Origin: Mycolicibacterium arenosum
GTDB lineage: Bacteria; Actinomycetota; Actinomycetes; Mycobacteriales; Mycobacteriaceae
Length of the DNA stretch: 39,451 bases
Direction of reading: 5' to 3'
Assembly: GCF_024320865.1 (NCBI RefSeq)
Contig: NZ_JANDBD010000022.1
Span: 1-39,451, forward strand
Position 1 is the first letter of the stretch. Every line of letters starts with the position of its first letter. Of the stretch, positions 16,578 to 25,302 are shown in pieces. Under the pieces are notes generated by a model. It saw only the letters and a program-made list of their open reading frames with translations, did not search any database and was not told the DNA's origin. A program made the translations under genes and the position numbers.

Positions 16578-18124
16578 CGGCGGTCAGCGATCGCCGCGCC
16601 GGGCTGGGCGGCGAGGAGCGCACCCCCGGCGTGCGGGCGGCCGCCCGAGTCCGGCTGCGCGAGCAGGTGAGGGTGGCGGTGCTGTTCGACGACCGCCAGA
16701 CCGACATGGCGCTGCCGGCGACCGAACCGGTGGCCACCCTGGTCGGCGACGTGCTGCGCGACCTGCTCGACGGCGGGGAGGCGCTGCGCACCCCCGACGG
16801 CCGCGACCTGGTGACCCCCGGCGCGGTCGCGCTGAAACGGGTGACCGGACGGCCGCTGAGCCGCGGGCAGTCACTGGCCGAGCAGGGCGTCAAGGACGGC
16901 GACCTGCTGATCCTGGAGGTCGACGACGCCGAGGTGTCCTTCACCCCGGTCATCGAGAACGCCTCCTCGGCGATCGCGCAGCACAACGCGACGAAGTTCG
17001 CGTCGGTGACCCCGCAGACCGCCACCGCCTTCGCCGCGGTCGCCGCCGCGATCGGCGCGGCGCTCGCGGTGGGGCTGCTGATCGACGGGTGGCGGCTGGA
17101 TCTGGCCGCGGACGCCGCCTGGCCGTTCCCCGCGCTGGTCCCCGCGATCACGGCCGCCGCACTCGCGCTGATCCTGCTGACCGGCGGCGCGTTGACGGCC
17201 TGGCGGCGGCAGTCCCCGGCCGTGGCCAACGCGCTGCGCGCCGGCGGGGTGCTGGCCGCGACGGCCGCGGCGTTCATCTGCGCGCCCAACCCCCCGGCGT
17301 CCTGGCACCTGTTCTTCGCCGCGGTCACCGCCGCCGTGCTGGCGATCCTGCTGTGGCGGTTCGGCTCCGTCCCGCGCGGCGCGGCGGCGTGGCTGACGCT
17401 GGTCGGGATCGGCGCCGCGGCGCTGGCGGCGCTGCGCGGCGCCGGCGTGCAGACCGCCTACCTGTGGGTGGGGACGCTGGCGGTGTCGCTGGTCGTGCTG
17501 AAGTCCACCGAGACGCTGGCGCAGGTGATGGCGCGCGTGCCGATGCCGCCGTTCCCGACCATCACCGGCCGCAACACCTTCGACGACGCCGACGAGATCG
17601 CCGCCGAGGCGCTGGTCGCCGCCGAGACCGAGGGCACCCCGAGCGTCGCCGAGCTGGAACGCGCCGCCGACGACGCCAACACCTACCTGCGCGCGATCGT
17701 GGCCGCCGTCGCCCCGTTCCTCGTCCTCGGCGCGTACGGCGCGGTCACCCCGTTCACCGGGCGCTGGGTGCTGGCCACGGTGTTCGTCCTGGGCATCGCG
17801 ACGATCCTGGTGTTCCGGGGCCGCGACTTCACCGACCGGGTCGCCGCGGTGACGGTGGTGGCCACCGCGCTGGCGATGGCCGTGGCCCTCGGGCTGCGCT
17901 ACGTGTGGGTGAGCCACGACCCGGTGATGAGCCTGGGCATGGCGATGGGCGCGATGGCGCTGGGCTTCGCCGCCCTCGTCGTCGCCGCGGTGGTGCCGGC
18001 GCGGGTGTTCTCCGCCCCGTTCCGCAAGGGCGTGGAGTGGGTGTCCTACGGCCTGCAGGTGCTGGTGGTGCCGGCGACGCTGTGGCTGCTGAACCTGTAC
18101 TTCCTGGTCAGGAACGCGCTGTGA
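16574..18124 (+). CDS. eccD: ESX membrane pore component EccD
   Basis: EccD is the most hydrophobic part of the ESX inner-membrane complex. The 516-aa product has a ubiquitin-like cytosolic domain (about 20-115: RVRLREQVRVAVLFDDRQTD, then VKDGDLLILEV) and a linker. About eleven membrane segments follow (from FAAVAAAIGAALAVGLLIDG to the end, LQVLVVPATLWLLNLYFLV). GTG 16574 overlaps the stop of the EspI-like gene. Full length for the family. In the complex it should bind EccB, EccC and EccE; EccB and EccC are not encoded in this window. Confidence 0.93.
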   Translation: MTAVSDRRAGLGGEERTPGVRAAARVRLREQVRVAVLFDDRQTDMALPATEPVATLVGDVLRDLLDGGEALRTPDGRDLVTPGAVALKRVTGRPLSRGQSLAEQGVKDGDLLILEVDDAEVSFTPVIENASSAIAQHNATKFASVTPQTATAFAAVAAAIGAALAVGLLIDGWRLDLAADAAWPFPALVPAITAAALALILLTGGALTAWRRQSPAVANALRAGGVLAATAAAFICAPNPPASWHLFFAAVTAAVLAILLWRFGSVPRGAAAWLTLVGIGAAALAALRGAGVQTAYLWVGTLAVSLVVLKSTETLAQVMARVPMPPFPTITGRNTFDDADEIAAEALVAAETEGTPSVAELERAADDANTYLRAIVAAVAPFLVLGAYGAVTPFTGRWVLATVFVLGIATILVFRGRDFTDRVAAVTVVATALAMAVALGLRYVWVSHDPVMSLGMAMGAMALGFAALVVAAVVPARVFSAPFRKGVEWVSYGLQVLVVPATLWLLNLYFLVRNAL

Positions 18125-19533
18125 GCGGCCGCTCCCTCACCCGCGCCGCGGCGCTGGGCTGCGCGGCGCTGTTGGCGCTGGCCGGGCCGCTGGCCGCCGG
18201 CACCGCCGCGGCGATCACCGCGCCGGTCGTCGACCCGGCGGCGGTCCCGCCCGACACCCCGCCCGGGCCCGACGAGCCGCTGCGCATGGAGCACAACTGC
18301 ACGGTCCCCGGCGTCGTGCCGGGCAGCGACCTCGGCGCGCCCAGCCCGTCACAGGCGTTCATGGACATCCCGAGCCTGTGGAAGGCGGCGGCCAGCCGCG
18401 GCGCCGGGGTCACGGTGGCGATGATCGACACCGGGGTGAACGTGTCCCCGCGGCTGTCGCGGGTGCACGGCGGCGGTGACTACGTCGACCCGGCGGCCAA
18501 CGGGCTGGCCGACTGCGACGTGCACGGCACGATCGTGGCCGGGATCATCGGCGCCGCGCCCGCCGAGACCGACGGCATGTCGGGGGTGGCGCCCGAGGCG
18601 GACATCGTCTCGATCCGGCAGTCCTCGGCCGCGTACGGGCCGGCCAACCCGTCGCCCGGCGACGCGCAGGCCGACCGCCGCGCCGGCACCGTGTCCACCC
18701 TGGCGCGAGCCGTGGTGCACGCCGCCAACAGCGGCGCGAGGGTGCTGAACATGTCGATCGTGGCGTGCATCCCGGTGCTCAAACCGGTCGACCAGACGAC
18801 GCTGGGCGCCGCGCTGCGCTACGCCGCGGTGGACAAGGACGTGGTGATCGTCGCCGCGTCGGGCAACCTGGCCAACCAGGACTGCGCGCAGAACCCCGAC
18901 ATCGACGCCACCAACGGGAAGGATCCGCGCAACTGGGGTGGGGTGGTGACGATCTCGACCCCGAGCTGGTTCTCCGACTACGTGTTGTCGGTCAGCGCCA
19001 CCGACGGCACCGGCCGGCCCGCCGTGGACGACCAGGGCCGTGAGATCAGCCTGTCCGGCCCGTGGGTCGGGGTCGCCGCGCCGGGGGTCTTCGCCCAGGG
19101 CTTCGACGACAAGGGCGGGTTGATCAACGCCACCTTCGACGCGCAGGCCAGCCAGTTCCGCGCGATCAACGGCACCAGCTTCTCGGCGGCGTACGTGTCG
19201 GGGCTGGCGGCGCTGGTGCGCGCCAAGTACCCGCGGCTGTCGGCGGCGCAGGTGATCAACCGGATCGAGGCCACCGCGCACTCGCCGGCCGCCCTGGTGG
19301 ACAACCGGGTCGGGTACGGCGTCATCGACCCGCTGGCGGCGCTGAACAACGACGTGCCGGAGGGCCCGCCGAGGATGCCCGAGCACCTGTCGCGCTCGCT
19401 GGAGGTGCCGCCGCCGCCCCCGCCGCCGGACCGCCGGCCGATGTACATCGCGCTCGTCGGCTCCGGGGCGCTGGTCGGCGCGGTGCTGCTCGCGGTGTTC
19501 GTGTCGAACACGGCCAGGGAGCGGCGATCGTGA
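18121..19533 (+). CDS. mycP: Mycosin subtilisin-like protease MycP
   Basis: MycP is a membrane-anchored serine protease needed for ESX stability. The 470-aa protein has a signal peptide (LGCAALLALAGPLAAGTAAA), the subtilase domain with catalytic Asp103 (MIDTGVN), His135 (DVHGTIVAG) and Ser353 (NGTSFSAAYVSG), paired cysteines around residues 60 and 132 and in the CIPVL and QDCAQN loops. A proline linker (PPPPPPPDRRP) leads to a C-terminal membrane helix (about 440-462). All three catalytic residues are present, so it should be active. Start GTG 18121, in a GTGA overlap with eccD. Confidence 0.95.
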   Translation: MSGRSLTRAAALGCAALLALAGPLAAGTAAAITAPVVDPAAVPPDTPPGPDEPLRMEHNCTVPGVVPGSDLGAPSPSQAFMDIPSLWKAAASRGAGVTVAMIDTGVNVSPRLSRVHGGGDYVDPAANGLADCDVHGTIVAGIIGAAPAETDGMSGVAPEADIVSIRQSSAAYGPANPSPGDAQADRRAGTVSTLARAVVHAANSGARVLNMSIVACIPVLKPVDQTTLGAALRYAAVDKDVVIVAASGNLANQDCAQNPDIDATNGKDPRNWGGVVTISTPSWFSDYVLSVSATDGTGRPAVDDQGREISLSGPWVGVAAPGVFAQGFDDKGGLINATFDAQASQFRAINGTSFSAAYVSGLAALVRAKYPRLSAAQVINRIEATAHSPAALVDNRVGYGVIDPLAALNNDVPEGPPRMPEHLSRSLEVPPPPPPPDRRPMYIALVGSGALVGAVLLAVFVSNTARERRS

Positions 19534-21230
19534 CCGTCACCATCGAGAGCCTGGGCGAGACCGCTGCTCCCGCAACGGATTCCCGCCGTCGCGCCGACGA
19601 GCGCGGTCGGCTGCCGCGCTGGCAGCTGAGGTTCCCGCTGCGCCGGGTCGTCATCGCCGAGACGGTCGCCGCGGTCGCCGCGCTGGCGCTGGTCCCGTTC
19701 GCGCCGTGGTGGGCGTCGGGGATCGTCGCGGCGGTGATCGTGCTGTTCTCGACGGTGACCTACCGGGAGGCGAGCGCGTCGCGGTGGCTGGGCCGGTGGC
19801 GCACGCTGCGCCGGATGCGCTCGCCGCGCCGCCGGGCCGCGCGCGCCGCGATCGCGCAGCCGTTCACCGTGGAGTTGCCCAGCGTCGGCACCATCGGCAT
19901 GCGCTGGGACGACGGCTACGCGATCACGGTGATCGCCCTGCACGGGCGCCCGCACGCGGAGTCGCGGCTGGTCTCCGAGGGCGCGCAGACCACCGACCTG
20001 GCGCCGCTGGAGGTGTGCGGGGCGCTGCTCGAGCAGTTCGGCGGCCTGGAACTGGAGTCCGTCGACCTCGTCTCGGCGGGGGCGCGCACCGCCGCCGACG
20101 GGGCCTACACGCCGCGCTACGTCGAGATCATCGCCGACCGGTCCGCGGTCGGGATCCGGCGCACCTGGCTGGTGCTGCGCCTGCGCCCGCAGGGCTGCCT
20201 GGACGCGATGTCCTACCGCGGCAGCGTCGCCGAGGCCGCCGCCGCGGCGACCGAGCGGATCCGGCAGGCCGCCGCCGCCCGCGGTTGCCGGGCGGTGACG
20301 TGCAGCGCCGAGCAGATCACCGAGGCCACCGCGGCGCTGCTGGACGGCCACGACCTCGCCGCCTACACCGAGCGGTGGTCGGAGCTGAGGGTCGGCGACG
20401 ACTCGGTGAACGTGTACCGCATCGCCGGGCGGGACCTGACCACCCGGCTGCTCAGCGACCTATGGACCATCCGGGCCACGAAAACGGTTGTGCTGCTGCG
20501 CCTCACGCGCGACACCGAGGACGGTGAGCTGCTGGTGGCAGCGCTGGTGCGGGTGCACACCGCCGCCCCGCAGCCGCATCCGCCGATCTCGCCGCTGCAC
20601 ACCGTGCCGCTGCAGGGGTTCGCCGGGCTGGCGGCGACCCTGCCGCTGGGTGCCCGCTCCCTGGAGTTGGACCTGCCGGCGCGGCCGCTGGCGGCCCGCC
20701 CGCTGGACGTGCCGGTCGGCCCGGCCGGGTTCCTGCACGGCATGGACGAGCGCGAGGGCACGCCGTACCTCATCTCGTGGACCGACCCGCTGAAGTTCGT
20801 GCACGTGGCGATCGCGGCGAACCTCGACGTGGTGCAGTCGCTGATCCTGCGCGCCACCGCCGCCGGGGCAACGGCCGAGATCCACACGGACAGAACGCGA
20901 TCGTGGGAGCCGATCCGCGACCACACCCGCATCCGGTTGGGTCAGCCCGGTGTGCGCTCGGACGCGGTGACGCTGATCGTCGCCGACGGGGCGGCACCGC
21001 GGCAGGCGCTCAGCCCGGTGGGGGAGCGCGGCCGCGCCCTGGTCACCGTCGTCGGGCCCGGAGAGCCGATGCCCGAGAACGCCGACATCCGGATCCAGCA
21101 GACCGCCACGGGTCACATCACGGTGATGACCCCCGTCCGCACGGGAGAGATCACGTTGGGAATCATGCGTCCCCGCAACGAGGCTCAGTCGTTGACGCAC
21201 CTGCGGACGGCGGGCGGGCCCCGGTCGTGA
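19530..21230 (+). CDS. eccE: ESX membrane component EccE
   Basis: EccE sits at the rim of the ESX membrane complex. The 566-aa protein has an Arg-rich N-terminal tail, then two membrane segments (VVIAETVAAVAALALVPFA, SGIVAAVIVLFSTVT) and a large cytosolic domain starting at TIGMRWDDGYAITVIAL. The domain includes TWLVLRLRPQGCLDAMSYRG, typical of EccE. It is longer than EccE3 and fits the ESX-2/ESX-1 type. Start GTG 19530 in a GTGA overlap with mycP, and its stop overlaps eccA the same way. Confidence 0.9.
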   Translation: MTVTIESLGETAAPATDSRRRADERGRLPRWQLRFPLRRVVIAETVAAVAALALVPFAPWWASGIVAAVIVLFSTVTYREASASRWLGRWRTLRRMRSPRRRAARAAIAQPFTVELPSVGTIGMRWDDGYAITVIALHGRPHAESRLVSEGAQTTDLAPLEVCGALLEQFGGLELESVDLVSAGARTAADGAYTPRYVEIIADRSAVGIRRTWLVLRLRPQGCLDAMSYRGSVAEAAAAATERIRQAAAARGCRAVTCSAEQITEATAALLDGHDLAAYTERWSELRVGDDSVNVYRIAGRDLTTRLLSDLWTIRATKTVVLLRLTRDTEDGELLVAALVRVHTAAPQPHPPISPLHTVPLQGFAGLAATLPLGARSLELDLPARPLAARPLDVPVGPAGFLHGMDEREGTPYLISWTDPLKFVHVAIAANLDVVQSLILRATAAGATAEIHTDRTRSWEPIRDHTRIRLGQPGVRSDAVTLIVADGAAPRQALSPVGERGRALVTVVGPGEPMPENADIRIQQTATGHITVMTPVRTGEITLGIMRPRNEAQSLTHLRTAGGPRS

Positions 21231-23014
21231 GCACCCGCAGCACCGAGGCGCTGCGCGCCGGCATCAAGGCCCTCTCCAGCAATCCGCGCCGAGCCGGTGA
21301 GGTGCTGCGGATGGCCACCGACGACGACCCCGCCATGGCCGACGCATGGCTGGGCCGGCTCGCCGCCGGCGAGGACACCCCGACGGTGCGGGCGGCGCTG
21401 GCGAAGGCGGCACCACGGCTGGGCCACGACCTGCGCGGCCTGGGATACGAGCCGCGCCAGCTGGGCGTGGGATTCGACGTCGGATACGTGCGCTGGGAGA
21501 TCCACGACGCGCTGACCGCCCGGCTCGCGTACGCCGCGGCACTGCTGGCCGAGCGCGACTACGACCGCGCCAGTACCGAACTCGACGACCTGGACGCGAC
21601 GTCGGTGCTGGTGCGCTTCACCCGCGCGCAGCTGATGGGCGACACCGAACGCTGGCCGGACGTGCTCACCGCGGTGGCCGGCTGCCAGGGCTGGCCGGGC
21701 CAGCCCTACCTGGTGCGGGCGGCCAGCCTGCTGGAGGGCAAGGCCGCCGCCCGGCTGGGACTGTTCGACCGCGCGGCCGCCGCGGCCGAGCGGGCGGCCG
21801 AGGCCTCGATCACCGACGACGACGCGATCGTGCGGGACGCGCTGTTCCTACGCGCACTGGTGCACCGCGCCCAGGGTGATCCGGAGGCGGCGCGGCAGCT
21901 GCTGACCGACGTCGCGGGCCGGTGGCCGCGGTTCGGCGACGCGTCCGCCGCACTGGCGGATCCGACCTACGGGCTGCACGTGGTCGACCACACCACCATC
22001 GACAGCCGCACCGACCGCTGGAACCCGGCGACGCAGACCACCCCGCAGCAGCGGGCGGCCGCCGAGCAGGCCGACAACGCCCGGCAGCGGATGGCCGACG
22101 GCGAGGCGACGCTGGCGGCGATGGTGGGCCTGGACGGGGTGAAGAAGCAGATCGCGTCGCTGAAGGCGAGCACGATCACGCGGGTTCTGCGGCAGCGCAA
22201 GGGGATGCCGGCCGCATCGGCGAGTCGGCACATGCTCATGGTCGGCCCGCCCGGTGTGGGCAAGACCGAGTCGTCGCGGGCGATCGCGCAGATCTTCTGC
22301 GGGCTCGGGATCCTTCCTCGGCCCGACGTGTTGGAGACCAAGAAGACGAACCTCGCGGGGCAGTACGTCGGCGAGGTCGAGGTGAAGACGCGGGAGTTCC
22401 TCGAGTCGGCGATCGGCGCGACGGTGTTCTTCGACGAGTTCGGCGATCTGATCCACGGCGGCTACGCGCACGGCGACCCGATCGGGCAGGCCATTATCGG
22501 CGAGCTGGTGCCGTGGATGGAGAACAACCGCGAGGACGCCATCCTGATCGCCGCCGGCTACCCGAAGGCCTGCGAGAAGGTGCTCGGCGTGAACGCCGGT
22601 CTGCGGGGCCGCTTCTCGACGATCATCACCTTCGACTCCTACACCCCGGACACCCTGATCAGGATCACCGAGGTGATCATCGCCCGCGGCGGTGACACGG
22701 TGGAGCCCGGTGCGCTGGAGGCGGTGTTCACCGCGCCGTTCACCCGGTTCTACAACGAGCACCACCTCACCGACGACGGCGACGTGGTGCGCACCATCGA
22801 CACCCTGAACAACGGCCGGTTCGCCCGCAACATCGTGGAGAAGGCGCAGGCGGTCCGCGACGAGCGCATCATCGGCGACTTCGGTTTGCACGACATCGAT
22901 CTCAGCGACGTCGCCGCCGGGGCGGAGGTCCCCGACGACGCCATCTCGCTGCTCACCAAGGAGGATCTCGCCGAGGGTCTGCACGAGGCGCTACCACCGG
23001 GACTGCGGGGGTGA
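21227..23014 (+). CDS. eccA: ESX AAA+ ATPase EccA
   Basis: EccA is a soluble AAA+ ATPase (CbxX/CfxQ type) of ESX systems, thought to act on EspG-bound PE/PPE substrates. The 595-aa product has an N-terminal helical TPR-like domain (about 1-270), a linker, and the AAA+ module: Walker A GPPGVGKT (340-347), Walker B VFFDEFGDL, the sensor region ILIAAGYPKACEKVL and an arginine finger region LRGRFSTIITF. Catalytic motifs look intact. Placing eccA last is the ESX-2 (and ESX-5) order. The stop codon lies in a perfect hairpin. Confidence 0.95.
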   Translation: MSTRSTEALRAGIKALSSNPRRAGEVLRMATDDDPAMADAWLGRLAAGEDTPTVRAALAKAAPRLGHDLRGLGYEPRQLGVGFDVGYVRWEIHDALTARLAYAAALLAERDYDRASTELDDLDATSVLVRFTRAQLMGDTERWPDVLTAVAGCQGWPGQPYLVRAASLLEGKAAARLGLFDRAAAAAERAAEASITDDDAIVRDALFLRALVHRAQGDPEAARQLLTDVAGRWPRFGDASAALADPTYGLHVVDHTTIDSRTDRWNPATQTTPQQRAAAEQADNARQRMADGEATLAAMVGLDGVKKQIASLKASTITRVLRQRKGMPAASASRHMLMVGPPGVGKTESSRAIAQIFCGLGILPRPDVLETKKTNLAGQYVGEVEVKTREFLESAIGATVFFDEFGDLIHGGYAHGDPIGQAIIGELVPWMENNREDAILIAAGYPKACEKVLGVNAGLRGRFSTIITFDSYTPDTLIRITEVIIARGGDTVEPGALEAVFTAPFTRFYNEHHLTDDGDVVRTIDTLNNGRFARNIVEKAQAVRDERIIGDFGLHDIDLSDVAAGAEVPDDAISLLTKEDLAEGLHEALPPGLRG

Positions 23015-23023
23015 ACACCCCCG
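23006..23023 (+). terminator. Hairpin over the eccA stop codon
   Basis: CGGGGGTGAACACCCCCG is a perfect 8-bp stem with a 2-base turn, and the eccA TGA lies inside it. Flanking CTACCACCGG and CCGGTAG could extend the structure. There is no T-run, so it may weaken rather than stop transcription into the toxin gene 43 bp downstream. Confidence 0.4.
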
Positions 23024-23066
23024 GTAGCCCTATGGTGCGGGTGGTGCGGCGGGGTTCGACGGTGCG

Positions 23067-24440
23067 ATGACCGGACGGATCGAGGTCGACACCGAGGGCC
23101 TGACGGCCGACGGCCGGCAGCTCGCGGCCGCGGGCGACAGGATCAAGCGGACGGGTTGTGCGGCGCCGGCGGGCGATCCCATCTCGATGGACGTCGCCTT
23201 CCTGCTCATCCGGCACGAGGAGGCGATCAGCGAGATGCTGGACTACGCGCAACGGGTCCGCGAGCACGGCGGGGCCGTCGTCGAGTCCACCGCGGCGATG
23301 TTCACCGTCCTCGACCGGAACAACGCCCTCATGTTCGACCGCGTCACGGTCACGCACGACGCGAAGCTCCCGCAAAGCACCACCGGCGTTCCCGGCATGC
23401 CCTATCTGCCTCCTAAGCCCGGCGGCTACCGGATTCCGAGCATTCCGCAGCCGAACACCGGCGTTCCGCCGCTGACCGGGGAGCAGTTCGCCGAGGAACT
23501 CGACTCCGGGCCGGGCTCGAACTCGGTGCGCAACCTGTCGAGGGACTGGCTCGATCACGGGTTCGAGCTCGAGGAGCTCGGCGACGACGTCCGGTCCATC
23601 GGGGACCGAATCGACCGTGACTGGTTCGACGGTGAGCACAACGCCGCGAAGAACGTTCGCACGCACGGGAAGTGGCTGCAGTCGATGGCCAAGTGGGCCG
23701 CCCGCCTCTCGACGGGCGCCGACGGGGTGGCGGACGCGTTCGACACCGCCGTCGACAACTGCCCGAGGCCGGCGGAGTTCGACCACGCGAAGAACGAACT
23801 ACGCCACCAGATCGACCTCAACCGCAAGATGTTCGGGTTCAACGCCGGCGGCGTCGAGGAGGCCGCCGCGGAGCTGTCCAGGCTGCAGACCCGCGCCGTG
23901 GACGCCATGCTGGTGTACCTCGGCTCGGCGACCGGCGCCGTCACCGACATCGGGGACCCTGTCGTTCCGTGCCCGCTCATCGCCGAGAAGGCGGTCATCC
24001 CCAACGAGCTGACCGGTGGCCCCGGCACATGGACCGCGGAACGGCGCGGCGGCTCCGAGCGATCGCGCGCTTACGAGTCTCGGGTCAGCGGATCACCGGA
24101 CGGCATGGAGTACGAACTGCCCCGCGGTGACGGCGAACCCGGCTACACCGACTTCGACGGGTTCGACCCCGGATCCGGTGCGGCCGGCCTGCTGATCGAG
24201 GCGAAGGGGCCGGGCTACGACTGGATGGTCGGCGCCGACGGCAACCTGAAACCGAATCTGAACGTCGCCGTGTCGATACCGCGGCAACTGGAGCTGCAGT
24301 ACGACGCGGCGCTGGCAGCGGGAGGCGTCCCCGTCGAGTGGCGGGTGGCCGAACCGCGCTTCGCCGAGGCGATCGAGCGGATCATCGCGGCCAATCAGTA
24401 CGACGACCTGATTACCGTGGTCACGGTACCGGCGGGTTAG
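23067..24440 (+). CDS. ESX-associated polymorphic toxin with Tox-REase-5 domain
   Basis: A 457-aa modular toxin. Residues 1-90 look like the EspC-type ESX targeting domain (two helices; end FTVLD, an FxxxD form of the YxxxD/E export signal). A proline-rich linker (100-135) follows, and then a second helical region (150-290) with WFDG at about 186-189, similar to WXG/PPE hairpins. The C-terminus (about 330-455) matches restriction-endonuclease-fold toxin 5: DFDGFD (362-367), EAKGPGY (378-384), RQLELQYDAA and PVEWRVAEP, giving a D...EAK nuclease site. It should cut nucleic acid in a target cell after export. The gene follows eccA in the same direction and precedes its immunity gene. Domain calls are by motif recognition. 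Confidence 0.85.
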   Translation: MTGRIEVDTEGLTADGRQLAAAGDRIKRTGCAAPAGDPISMDVAFLLIRHEEAISEMLDYAQRVREHGGAVVESTAAMFTVLDRNNALMFDRVTVTHDAKLPQSTTGVPGMPYLPPKPGGYRIPSIPQPNTGVPPLTGEQFAEELDSGPGSNSVRNLSRDWLDHGFELEELGDDVRSIGDRIDRDWFDGEHNAAKNVRTHGKWLQSMAKWAARLSTGADGVADAFDTAVDNCPRPAEFDHAKNELRHQIDLNRKMFGFNAGGVEEAAAELSRLQTRAVDAMLVYLGSATGAVTDIGDPVVPCPLIAEKAVIPNELTGGPGTWTAERRGGSERSRAYESRVSGSPDGMEYELPRGDGEPGYTDFDGFDPGSGAAGLLIEAKGPGYDWMVGADGNLKPNLNVAVSIPRQLELQYDAALAAGGVPVEWRVAEPRFAEAIERIIAANQYDDLITVVTVPAG

Positions 24441-24450
24441 GAGATCCAGA

Positions 24451-25137
24451 GTGCTGTACTTCAAAGGGGCGTGGACCGATCGCCCCGACACGTCGCGCAC
24501 GGCCGCGGAGCGCGTGCTGAGGACGTGGCAGCGCATCCCGCCCGAGCCCGACGCCTACGGCCCGTGGGGGGTACGGCACCCGGCCGACGGCGCCGACCAC
24601 ACCACGTTCGCGAAGCTCGACGATCCCGACAGCGTGGAGAGAATCGAGCAGGCGATCGTCGCGGAGACCACCTTCATGAACAAGGGGCCCCGATCCGCAC
24701 CGGGGGTGTTCGCGTCGTTCCGACGACAGAGCCGACTCGAGACCGTCGACGGCGCGCCCGCCGAAGCCGAGTTCGCGGTGCGCGCCGGATTCAGCGCGCC
24801 ACGAAGGAACACCATCCTGTTCAACGTCAACTCCGACACTGAACCCGCGGTGTTGCAGGCGATCTGCGCCGCGCTCGTCCAGACCTGGGAGCCGACGTAC
24901 CTGACCCTGACGTCCTTCGAGATCAGCAAGGCCCAGGGACACCGCACCCCGCAGGCCGACGTGGGGTGGTTGACCTACCTGAGCGATGCGGTGGCTCTCG
25001 ACGGCGCGGGTCTCGACGAGGCGATCGCAATCCGCGATGCCGACGGCGGTCGCTACCTCACGCTGCCCGGCTCGCCGGCGGACCCGGACGGGTCGTCTGT
25101 TGCGGCGGTGCGACGGGCGTTGGGGTACGAGGGCTGA
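24451..25137 (+). CDS. Imm52-type immunity protein
   Basis: A 228-aa cytosolic protein beginning LYFKGAWTDRPDTSRTAAER with the layout of the Imm52 family, which is commonly paired with Tox-REase-5 toxins: WG-like start, a central KLDD region, NTILFNVNSDT strand, and the late GWLTYLSDAV motif with RYLTLPGSP near the end. It begins 10 bp after the toxin stop, GTG/GAGATC region, so both are translated together. Its expected job is to bind and block the toxin in the producer. The exact start (GTG 24451) is supported by AGGAG just upstream at 24439. Confidence 0.8.
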   Translation: MLYFKGAWTDRPDTSRTAAERVLRTWQRIPPEPDAYGPWGVRHPADGADHTTFAKLDDPDSVERIEQAIVAETTFMNKGPRSAPGVFASFRRQSRLETVDGAPAEAEFAVRAGFSAPRRNTILFNVNSDTEPAVLQAICAALVQTWEPTYLTLTSFEISKAQGHRTPQADVGWLTYLSDAVALDGAGLDEAIAIRDADGGRYLTLPGSPADPDGSSVAAVRRALGYEG

Positions 25138-25302
25138 GCCGGGCTGCGGCGCTGGACAAACGCGTGGGCTCAGGACGTGCTGCGGAGGTCCTCTGCGGCG
25201 TTTGTCGCAGAAGACATGTGCGTGACGCTACGTGTTATCAGTGACGACCAAGCGTATTGCGGGAATACCGCGGCCGTCCCTGTCAGCAACTAACATTCGC
25301 CC

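Noticed and set aside
16871..17917. 348-aa minus-strand His/Arg-rich frame
   Set aside because: Antisense of eccD; composition is typical of a shadow frame.
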